NCBI GenBank assembly: GCA_946626905.1
Contig: CAMOVA010000021.1
Location: 1-13,621, forward strand
Origin: an uncultured Bacillota bacterium
Lineage (GTDB): Bacteria; Bacillota_I; Bacilli_A; RF39; UBA660
DNA: 13,621 nt
Direction of reading: 5' to 3'
Shown here: in pieces, positions 6,577 to 12,789 of the stretch
How positions within the stretch are numbered: the first letter of the stretch is position 1
How the letters are laid out: each line of letters starts with the position of its first letter
Translations under genes and position numbers: made by a program
Notes under the pieces: model-generated
What the model was told of the DNA's origin: nothing
Databases searched by the model: none
What the model saw: only the letters and a program-made list of their open reading frames with translations

Positions 6577-8156
6577 AGTTTATATTTTTGGTTAAATTTA
6601 TCTATTTGTGATAGTTTCTTTACTTTTGGTTTACTTTTTAGTAAAGCTTTATTTTTTACATATGGATACATAGTAACTATCTCTTTAGTATTAGGTAAAG
6701 TAATTACTTTTAATAAATCACTTATTTTATCTTCACAGTAACCAACATTTGGATAATTTAATATATAACAATCTACTAAATTAGAATCATGAAAAGTTTC
6801 ATCATTTAAATGATCAAGTACTTCCTCATAAAGATTTTCTATATTAATATTGTCACTAAATATAGAATGATTTTCTTTAGTAGGATCTGGTTTCTGATGT
6901 AATTTTATATGTTCAATTGCACGATTTTTATCATAATTTATAATTTGTAATTCAACATATGACATACTATCATTAACTTCAATATTGTGATATTTTCTAT
7001 CAGAAACATAAGTATGCATTTTTCTTATAATGCCGTCATATTTACCATAAATATTTAATGAATCCAATTCATTTAACATTTCTTCTAATTTATCTATCTC
7101 ATTTAATTTTGCATATACACAACATTTTTTGAATAAAACGTCACGATATGCGGTATTATTTCTTTTTTCTACTTTATTAAAATATTCCAATGCCTTTAGC
7201 CATTGTTTATCAATTATTGCGATTTTTCCCATCATGTAATTTAAATCATCGTTAAGTGTATAATAAGGATTTTCTTTTAAAATATTAATATATTCTAAAG
7301 CTTTTTCTTTATTTCTTAATTTCATGTAACAATCTATTATTAGTATTACGCTTTCTCTATACAAAATTGTATTTTTTCTTAAAATATTTTCTTCCATTTC
7401 TATTGCCTTTTGAAAATTATCTTGTAAATATTCAACAACAGCTAATTGATGAGGTACTTTAATAGGAAATTTATTTCCTTTTTCTTTTATTCTACTAAAA
7501 ACTATCTTTGCTTTTTCATAATTTCCTATAAGTAAAAAATATTTTCCATATAAATAATCTACATTATCTTGTTCTGAATTACCTTTTAATTGTTTTAAAT
7601 ATTCTACTGCCTCTTTTGCGTGACCTCTTCTGATTTTTAGATTTGCTAAGTCATACATGGCACTATACATATTTAATTCATTATCGTCTATTAATCCTAA
7701 CAAATTTTCTTCCGCTTTTATATCTTCACCCATTGTTTCATATAAACGAGCTAACTCTAATTTAGCATGACACTTTTCTGGATGATTAGAAGCAAGTATT
7801 TGTTTTAAATTATTCTTTGCTTCATCATATTGTTTTAAAGCGCGATTTGTTTTTGCTAATTCATATAAAGCGTAATATTTATTTTCACTATTCTTTGTAA
7901 TTATTTTAGTAAGTATTTCTTTAGCTTCTTCAAGTCTTTCAGTCGAAAAATATATTTTACCTAATTCAAGTAAAATATAACAATCTTCACCATATCTTTC
8001 TAAATAATACTCTATATTTTGTAATGTTTGTTTATACTTTGCTTCATTACGAAGTTTTTGTATTTCTTCTATCTTTTGTTTTTTATTTATTTTTAACTTA
8101 CTGGCAACAAATCTTTTACCATATTTTCGTTCTCTCTTAGAAGTGCCATAATCCAT
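6570..8156 (-). CDS. Tetratricopeptide-repeat protein with basic ends, function unknown
   Basis: This 528-residue soluble protein has no signal peptide or membrane helix. Residues 40-360 hold about nine to ten TPR-like helix pairs; clear examples are LLELGKIYFSTERLEEAKEI (62-81), ALYELAKTNRALKQYDEAKN (96-115), AKLELARLYETMGEDIKAEE (131-150) and AMYDLANLKIRRGHAKEAVE (166-185). The first 40 residues are strongly basic, and the end (503-528, KALLKSKPKVKKLSQIDKF and on) is basic too. Between them, about 395-500 is not TPR and includes VITLPNTKEIVTMYP (484-498), which I cannot assign. The TPRs indicate a protein-binding scaffold, and the basic ends suggest a nucleic acid or ribosome contact (inference). 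It starts three bases after rnc with the good ribosome site AAGAAGG, so it is co-transcribed with RNase III. Confidence 0.88.
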   Translation of the reverse strand: MDYGTSKRERKYGKRFVASKLKINKKQKIEEIQKLRNEAKYKQTLQNIEYYLERYGEDCYILLELGKIYFSTERLEEAKEILTKIITKNSENKYYALYELAKTNRALKQYDEAKNNLKQILASNHPEKCHAKLELARLYETMGEDIKAEENLLGLIDDNELNMYSAMYDLANLKIRRGHAKEAVEYLKQLKGNSEQDNVDYLYGKYFLLIGNYEKAKIVFSRIKEKGNKFPIKVPHQLAVVEYLQDNFQKAIEMEENILRKNTILYRESVILIIDCYMKLRNKEKALEYINILKENPYYTLNDDLNYMMGKIAIIDKQWLKALEYFNKVEKRNNTAYRDVLFKKCCVYAKLNEIDKLEEMLNELDSLNIYGKYDGIIRKMHTYVSDRKYHNIEVNDSMSYVELQIINYDKNRAIEHIKLHQKPDPTKENHSIFSDNINIENLYEEVLDHLNDETFHDSNLVDCYILNYPNVGYCEDKISDLLKVITLPNTKEIVTMYPYVKNKALLKSKPKVKKLSQIDKFNQKYKLK

Positions 8157-8159
8157 GTT

Positions 8160-8822
8160 TTACCTTCTTTCTGATTTAAGAAGAGCATCTTTAGCTGCTA
8201 ATTGTTCTGCATATTTTTTTGTGTGTGCAGTTCCTGTGCCATATATTATATCATCAATTTTAACAATTGCAACAAAAGTTTTATCATGAGCTGGTCCAGA
8301 CTCATCAACTATTTCATATTTTAAACTTCTTTTATCAGTTTGAACATATTCTTGAAGTTGAGATTTATAATCTACTATAAAATCAAATGAATTATTCTTT
8401 ACAAATGGTATAGCTGTATCATGAATAAATTTTTTAGCAGCTTCAATACCTTGATCTAAATATATTGCTCCTATAAAAGCTTCATATATATCGGCAACTA
8501 TTGCTTTTCTATACATTCCACCGCTTTGAGCCTCACCTTTTCCTAAACGAAGATCTTCATTTAATTTAATATTTAATGAATATTGATATAATGCATCTTC
8601 ACAAACATAATGAGATCTAAGTTTTGTCATTTCACCTTCAGCATAATTAAAATTTCTATATAAGTAATCACTCATAACAAATTCTAATATTGAATCACCT
8701 AAATATTCTAAGCGTTCATAACTCTCACAATTATTCTCATTAGCAAATGAAGTATGTGTAAGTGCTGTTTCATATAATTTAATATCATTTGGTTTTATAT
8801 TTAATTTTTCTAATATTTCCAT
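8160..8822 (-). CDS. rnc: Ribonuclease III
   Basis: RNase III cuts double-stranded RNA, processing rRNA precursors and regulating mRNAs. The 220-residue protein has the usual two parts. The nuclease domain (1-145) carries ERLEYLGDSILEF (36-48) with E39 and D43, and ADIYEAFIGA with D111 and E114, the four metal ligands. The double-stranded RNA-binding domain (about 151-218) shows DYKSQLQEYVQ, GPAHDKTFVA and KKYAEQLAAKDAL. In many Firmicutes rnc sits between acpP and smc. Here it is instead followed directly by a TPR gene and faces yidD divergently. The ATG is 15 bases after a TATAAT box, with GGTGG between them. Confidence 0.97.
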   Translation of the reverse strand: MEILEKLNIKPNDIKLYETALTHTSFANENNCESYERLEYLGDSILEFVMSDYLYRNFNYAEGEMTKLRSHYVCEDALYQYSLNIKLNEDLRLGKGEAQSGGMYRKAIVADIYEAFIGAIYLDQGIEAAKKFIHDTAIPFVKNNSFDFIVDYKSQLQEYVQTDKRSLKYEIVDESGPAHDKTFVAIVKIDDIIYGTGTAHTKKYAEQLAAKDALLKSERR

Positions 8823-8837
8823 ATTACCACCATATTA

Positions 8838-8866
8838 ATTATATCAAAAAAATATATTATTTACAA
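8838..8866 (-). promoter_or_regulatory. rnc promoter (minus strand)
   Basis: The -35 TTGTAA (8866-8861), a 17-base spacer and the extended -10 TGATATAAT (8846-8838) make a near-consensus sigma-A promoter. Only 15 bases separate the -10 from the rnc ATG, so the expected leader is about 8-10 bases and little more than the ribosome site. Its -35 overlaps that of the yidD promoter on the other strand. Confidence 0.82.
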
Positions 8867-8888
8867 TTTATCAAATATTTAGTATAAT
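8860..8888 (+). promoter_or_regulatory. yidD promoter (plus strand), probably leaderless
   Basis: TTTACA (8860-8865), exactly 17 bases, then a perfect TATAAT (8883-8888). The yidD ATG begins six bases after the -10, which is about where transcription should start, so the mRNA would begin at or next to the start codon. Confidence 0.82.
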
Positions 8889-8894
8889 AATTTT

Positions 8895-9116
8895 ATGAAT
8901 AAAGTAATGATCAAGATGATAAAAGTTTATCAATCTATTCCGTTTCAATCGCATGGATCTTGTAAATACGTTCCTAGTTGTTCTAATTATGCGATAGAAG
9001 CTTTAGAGACATATGGTTTTATCAAAGGAAGTTATTTGATGATTAAAAGAATATTAAGGTGCAACCCCTGGTCAAAAGGTGGATATGATCCAGTACCTAA
9101 GAAGGAGATTTTATGA
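8895..9116 (+). CDS. yidD: Membrane protein insertion efficiency factor YidD
   Basis: YidD is a small amphipathic membrane-associated protein that assists insertion of inner-membrane proteins with YidC. All family marks are present in 73 residues: VYQ near the start, SCKYVPSCSNYAIEALETYG with the CxxxPxCSxYA core, GSYLMIKRILRCNPW, and the closing GGYDPVP. Three close Met codons (1, 5 and 8) could start it. None has a clear ribosome site, and the first sits at the predicted transcription start, so I keep ATG 8895. In many bacteria yidD lies in the rpmH-rnpA-yidD-yidC block; here it is instead paired with a lipoprotein gene. Its TGA stop overlaps the next ATG (ATGA). Confidence 0.94.
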   Translation: MNKVMIKMIKVYQSIPFQSHGSCKYVPSCSNYAIEALETYGFIKGSYLMIKRILRCNPWSKGGYDPVPKKEIL

Positions 9117-9979
9117 AAAGATTAGTTTATATTGGTTTGGCTATTATGATGCTTTGTGGTGCATCAGGATGTTTAAAGATGGATGATATGGAAGGAATTA
9201 AGATTTATACAACTTCATACCCTATTGAATATATTACTACTGTTTTATATGGTGATCATAGTGAAATTAAAAGTATATATCCTGATGGAACAAATATAAA
9301 AACATATGAGCTTAATAATTTACAAATAAAAGAATATAGTAAAGCAGATATGTACGTTTTTAATGGTTTAAGTAATGCTGAAAATATTTATGTTTCTGAA
9401 TTATTTAAAAACAATAAAAAATTAATGATTATTGATGCTAGTGGTAGTATTGAATACAATTATTCTGAAGAAGAATTATGGTTAGATCCATCAAACTTCT
9501 TAATGCTATCAAGAAATATTAAAAATGGTTTAATAGAATATATTCAAAGTAAGGTTATGAAAGAAGAAATCAATAAAAGATATGAAGATTTAAAAATAAA
9601 GATATCAAATGTTGATGCTAATATTAAAAACATTTATGAAAATGCAAGTCACAAAACAATAGTTACTGATAATGATACTTTAAAATATTTAGAAAAATAT
9701 GGTTTTACAGTTATATCATTACAAGATAAGAATGGTGTTAGTGAGAAAAACTTAAATGATGCTTTAAAACTTATAAACAATGGAACTGTTAAATATATTT
9801 TCACATTAAATAATACTGAGGTTAATGAATCAGTTGCTAAACTTGTTAATACAACTAAAGTTGAATTACTTGAAATAAATGATTTAAGTAATATTACAGA
9901 TAAACAAAGAACTGAAAAAGAAGATTACTTCTCTTTACTTAATGAAAATATTGAAATGTTAAAAAAGGAATTATATTAA
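9113..9979 (+). CDS. Lipoprotein related to zinc/manganese ABC transporter binding proteins, metal ligands not conserved
   Basis: A signal peptide with the lipobox ASGC places lipidated Cys20 outside the membrane (MKRLVYIGLAIMMLCGASGC). The rest follows the ZnuA/AdcA/PsaA cluster A-I fold: IYTTSYPIEYITTVLYGDH (31-49), ADMYVFNGLSNAENI (78-92, like the 'advvvynGlglE' strand), LWLDPSN (122-128, like HvWLDP), a long linking helix about 135-178, and KYLEKYGFTVIS (191-202). The metal-binding histidines of the family are missing: PHxYEP reads IKTYELN, HxWLDP reads EELWLDP, and the third-ligand region reads TIVTDNDTLKYL. Only H49 and H180 exist in the whole protein. No permease or ATPase gene is adjacent. 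The start overlaps yidD by four bases with the ribosome site GAAGGAG. The substrate is unknown. Confidence 0.8.
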   Translation: MKRLVYIGLAIMMLCGASGCLKMDDMEGIKIYTTSYPIEYITTVLYGDHSEIKSIYPDGTNIKTYELNNLQIKEYSKADMYVFNGLSNAENIYVSELFKNNKKLMIIDASGSIEYNYSEEELWLDPSNFLMLSRNIKNGLIEYIQSKVMKEEINKRYEDLKIKISNVDANIKNIYENASHKTIVTDNDTLKYLEKYGFTVISLQDKNGVSEKNLNDALKLINNGTVKYIFTLNNTEVNESVAKLVNTTKVELLEINDLSNITDKQRTEKEDYFSLLNENIEMLKKELY

Positions 9980-9993
9980 TAATTCCTTTTTTT
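9961..9993. terminator. Bidirectional terminator between the lipoprotein and DUF2142 genes
   Basis: AAAAAAGGAATTAT (9961-9974) pairs perfectly with ATAATTCCTTTTTT (9979-9992) around the loop ATTA, with a T run to 9993. It contains the final codons and stop of the plus-strand lipoprotein gene and touches the stop codon of the minus-strand gene (9992-9994), so it can serve both. Confidence 0.88.
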
Positions 9994-11884
9994 ATATATG
10001 ACTTGATATTATATTTGTAAAATAATATAGATATACAACTACTATAATCAAAATTGTATAATCTATGTTTATATTATCTTTTTTATTATTTGAGATTACT
10101 AAATAAATTAAAGGTAAAAATGGTATAAAATATCTACCTTGTATTCCTATTATTTCTTTATAATTAACAGGTGTACAAGTAAATAATAAGCTTGTTGATA
10201 TAAGTAAATAAGTAATAAGCATAATAACTAGGATAAATATTTTATCTTTTTTATCTAACCTATTCTCACCTTTTAATCCATTTATTATAAATAAAATAAA
10301 TAAGACAAGTGGTACAAATGAAGCATCTTCTATCAAAGTACCATACCAAGAGTTTCTACCTCCAAATAAGTCACTTGTGTAATTTCCAACACTTATTATA
10401 AAAGTATGAAGTGTGATATTAATAAAATCTAATGGATTTTTTAAATAATAATTCAAATAATATTTAACATTAACTCCTTGACCATTTACTAAACTTATAG
10501 AAGCTAATGAATTCCATATAATTGTTATTAAAAACATACATAACAACATTAGAACTATTTTCTTTTTATCACCTTTTTTATTTAATGGTATTAATAGTAA
10601 TAATAATGTTAATGGTAAATAAACTAATTTAGATAACGCTACAAATAGTCCGCTAACAAGTAGTATTAGATAATCTTTATTATCTATTTTTTCTTTTTCT
10701 TTACATACTTGTAAAATTTTTGAAATAAATAAAATAAATGTTGATATTAATATAGCGTCCGCACTAATTAAACTTATTTGTGAAATAGTACTAGGAAGTA
10801 GTCCTATTAAAAATATTATTTTCTTTCCAAATGGTATTATTCTAATAGCATAATATATTAGTAAAACAGATATAAGTAATTGTACTATTCTAACAACATA
10901 TGGCCACAAAAACATATTATCTGTTATAAATCTGATAATTCTTAAAGCAATTGTTTGTGGTAAATATGAAGCTATAGAATATACACTAGTATACTGCATA
11001 TCTACTAAATATGGCGTATTATTTTTCTTATTATTCAATCTTCCTTCAATTTGTTTATAACTATTAAAATTAGAATACATTAAATTAGAAGGAACTTCTA
11101 TTTCAGGCCACTTTGTTTTAGATTTTGTAACCATGTGTCCATTTGATAATTCATAGATACGTGAAATATGACCAGTTTCATCTTGTCCTTGATAAAGTGG
11201 TGTTAAAAATAACATACTAAATCCTATTATAAGCGATAAGAATAAATACTTATTGTGTATTTTATTTATTCTAAACGATATCATCCCACCTATTCCAATT
11301 ATCAGTAAACTTATAGTTATTATAATTTTAAACAAGGCATCATTATTGTTATTTTTATATGATGTATAATATATCAAACTATAATTTGATTTTTTATTAT
11401 TGATTTTTAATTTATTAATAGGATCATTAGATTTAACTATATTAAATTTTAAGTTATTGTTTGGTCTAATACTATTTATATATAGATAGTATTTTTTATT
11501 TCTAGAGTTTTCAATTTTAGGAAAGGAAAACTCAATAAATCTTTCTCCATCGTAAAATATTTTTTCATATTTATATTTTGCAATAGTTTTTTTATTACTA
11601 TCTTTTAAACAAACTTCAAGATTTAGTGTTAAATAACCATATTTATAATTATTTCCAATATCTTCTTTATCTAGAAATATATACACTTTATTTAAATTAT
11701 TGTATTTAGAAGCTATTGTTTGAATTAATTTGTTATCTTCAACCACTAATTCTTGATCATCTTCATAATCAAAAACATTAGGATCTTGATATAAAATATT
11801 ATTTCTATTTTTAGATGTAAACATGATATTTAAAACACATATTAAACATCCGAGAATAATAATTAAAACATATTTATTTTTCAT
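9992..11884 (-). CDS. DUF2142-family multi-pass membrane protein, probable GT-C-like glycosyltransferase
   Basis: I start this at ATG 11884 (630 residues): AGAGGAAG lies six bases upstream, whereas the in-frame TTG at 11908 has no ribosome site. One N-terminal membrane helix (about 4-22) is followed by a 160-residue, mostly beta-like extracytoplasmic region, then about ten more hydrophobic helices from residue 184 on. After the third helix comes PLYQGQDETGH with D235, E236 and H239, matching the Asp-Glu-x-x-His of DUF2142. Further on, SLISADAILIST also fits the family. An acidic pair in the first loop after a membrane helix is the usual place for the catalytic acid of GT-C enzymes using lipid-linked sugars (inference). 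It overlaps the upstream glycosyltransferase gene by 11 bases, so the two are coupled. Confidence 0.8.
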   Translation of the reverse strand: MKNKYVLIIILGCLICVLNIMFTSKNRNNILYQDPNVFDYEDDQELVVEDNKLIQTIASKYNNLNKVYIFLDKEDIGNNYKYGYLTLNLEVCLKDSNKKTIAKYKYEKIFYDGERFIEFSFPKIENSRNKKYYLYINSIRPNNNLKFNIVKSNDPINKLKINNKKSNYSLIYYTSYKNNNNDALFKIIITISLLIIGIGGMISFRINKIHNKYLFLSLIIGFSMLFLTPLYQGQDETGHISRIYELSNGHMVTKSKTKWPEIEVPSNLMYSNFNSYKQIEGRLNNKKNNTPYLVDMQYTSVYSIASYLPQTIALRIIRFITDNMFLWPYVVRIVQLLISVLLIYYAIRIIPFGKKIIFLIGLLPSTISQISLISADAILISTFILFISKILQVCKEKEKIDNKDYLILLVSGLFVALSKLVYLPLTLLLLLIPLNKKGDKKKIVLMLLCMFLITIIWNSLASISLVNGQGVNVKYYLNYYLKNPLDFINITLHTFIISVGNYTSDLFGGRNSWYGTLIEDASFVPLVLFILFIINGLKGENRLDKKDKIFILVIMLITYLLISTSLLFTCTPVNYKEIIGIQGRYFIPFLPLIYLVISNNKKDNINIDYTILIIVVVYLYYFTNIISSHI

Positions 11885-12575
11885 TTTTTCTTCCTCTTTT
11901 ATAATCAATCATTAATTTTAAATGACGATATCCATCTTTAAATGTGTGTAACTTTGAAGTTGTATTACATCTTGTATCTTTCTTAAAATTTATTGGTATT
12001 TCTTTTATTTTAAAATTATTTTGTGTGGCTTTTATTACCATTTCGCTTGCCAATTCCATACCATCACTTTCTAAATTAAGTTCTATTATTTTTTCTTTAC
12101 TATATCCTCTAAGACCACAGTGAAAATCCTTTACTTTTATATTAAATAATTTTCTACCTATAAAAGATAATAATGGATTACCAATATATTTATGAGAAAA
12201 GCTCATAGCATTACGTTCCATATTTTTATTAAATCTATTCCCTATTACCATATCATAATCTTGTTTTAAATATTCTAAAAATGTAGGAGCATAATTAAAA
12301 TCATAACTCATATCAGCATCAGCCATTACAATATATTTACCTAAAGCTTCTTTATTACCACGTCTTAAAGCAGCTCCATACCCTCTATTTTTTTCAACCA
12401 CTACTCTAGCCCCTGCACGCTTTGCAAGAGAATTAGATTTATCTGTTGAATTATTATCAATTACTAAAACTTCACCTTTTATTTCGTTTTTACGTAAAAC
12501 ATCTAAAGAAGTTTTTACACATTCTTCTATACTATCTTCCTCATTATAGCAGGGTATTAAAATTGTTAGTTCCAT
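11874..12575 (-). CDS. Family 2 glycosyltransferase, dolichyl/polyprenyl-phosphate sugar synthase-like
   Basis: This 233-residue GT-A enzyme resembles DPM1/GtrB-type transferases, which move a sugar from a nucleotide donor to polyprenyl phosphate on the inner membrane face. Visible motifs: TILIPCYNEEDSI (4-16), VIDNNSTDKS (38-47), EKNRGYGAALRRG (61-73), the DxD metal site ADADMSYD (D86, D88), and DFHCGLRGYSKE (150-161). GMELASEMVIKA and a late Arg/Lys segment (201-208) that usually binds phosphate follow. It has no C-terminal membrane helices, unlike GtrB proteins with two, and no GtrA-type flippase gene lies beside it. A ribosome site GAGGTGA precedes ATG 12575. The next gene encodes a membrane protein that could use its lipid-linked product on the outside of the cell (inference). 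Confidence 0.9.
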   Translation of the reverse strand: MELTILIPCYNEEDSIEECVKTSLDVLRKNEIKGEVLVIDNNSTDKSNSLAKRAGARVVVEKNRGYGAALRRGNKEALGKYIVMADADMSYDFNYAPTFLEYLKQDYDMVIGNRFNKNMERNAMSFSHKYIGNPLLSFIGRKLFNIKVKDFHCGLRGYSKEKIIELNLESDGMELASEMVIKATQNNFKIKEIPINFKKDTRCNTTSKLHTFKDGYRHLKLMIDYKRGRKNEK

Positions 12576-12595
12576 AACTCACCTCTACTATATTA

Positions 12596-12624
12596 ATTTT
12601 ATCAAATTTTTGATTTTGAGGCAA
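12596..12624 (-). promoter_or_regulatory. Promoter of the glycosyltransferase-DUF2142 unit
   Basis: Minus strand: -35 TTGCCT (12624-12619), a 17-base spacer and the extended -10 TGATAAAAT (12604-12596), 20 bases before the ATG. The -35 abuts the U tract of the tRNA-Ser terminator, so terminator and promoter are packed end to end. Confidence 0.7.
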
Positions 12625-12625
12625 T

Positions 12626-12645
12626 AAAAAAAGCCAAATGGCTTT
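12626..12645 (-). terminator. Terminator of tRNA-Ser
   Basis: On the minus strand AAAGCC, loop ATTT and GGCTTT form a six-base stem followed by a run of Ts (seven As at 12626-12632 on the plus strand). It lies ten bases after the encoded CCA of tRNA-Ser. Confidence 0.8.
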
Positions 12646-12654
12646 ATTTACAAA

Positions 12655-12745
12655 TGGCGGAGCAGGAGGGATTTGAACCCTCGCGCCAGTTACCCGACCT
12701 ACACCCTTAGCAGGGGCGCCTCTTCAGCCTCTTGAGTACTGCTCC
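12655..12745 (-). tRNA. tRNA-Ser, anticodon GCU
   Basis: The minus strand folds as a class II tRNA of 91 bases. The acceptor GGAGCAG pairs with CTGCTCC, followed by the discriminator G and an encoded CCA (12657-12655). The anticodon stem CGCCC/GGGTG (one G-T pair) encloses the loop CTGCTAA with anticodon GCT, which reads AGC and AGU. A long variable arm of the serine type follows, then the T arm GAGGG-TTCAAAT-CCCTC. It has its own promoter and terminator, so it is an independent unit. Confidence 0.97.
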
Positions 12746-12760
12746 GAAACTACATTTATA

Positions 12761-12789
12761 ATTTTACATTATATCTCTTTCGTTGTCAA
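12761..12789 (-). promoter_or_regulatory. Strong promoter of tRNA-Ser
   Basis: Minus strand: consensus -35 TTGACA (12789-12784), 17 bases, then TAAAAT (12766-12761), 15 bases before the tRNA. A TATAAT inside the spacer lies too close to the -35 to be the paired -10. The -35 falls within the last codons of the upstream minus-strand gene that ends at 12769. Confidence 0.75.

Noticed and set aside
9100..9120. Possible UGA-to-Trp recoding (Mycoplasma code)
   Set aside because: TGA ends yidD in a standard ATGA overlap, no gene here has an in-frame TGA, and Trp positions of conserved motifs (NPW in YidD, VWTIN in the GDPD-like protein) are TGG.
11882..11908. TTG start for the DUF2142 gene eight codons upstream
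   Set aside because: No ribosome site precedes it and the added residues are hydrophilic before a membrane helix; ATG 11884 has AGAGGAAG at six bases.
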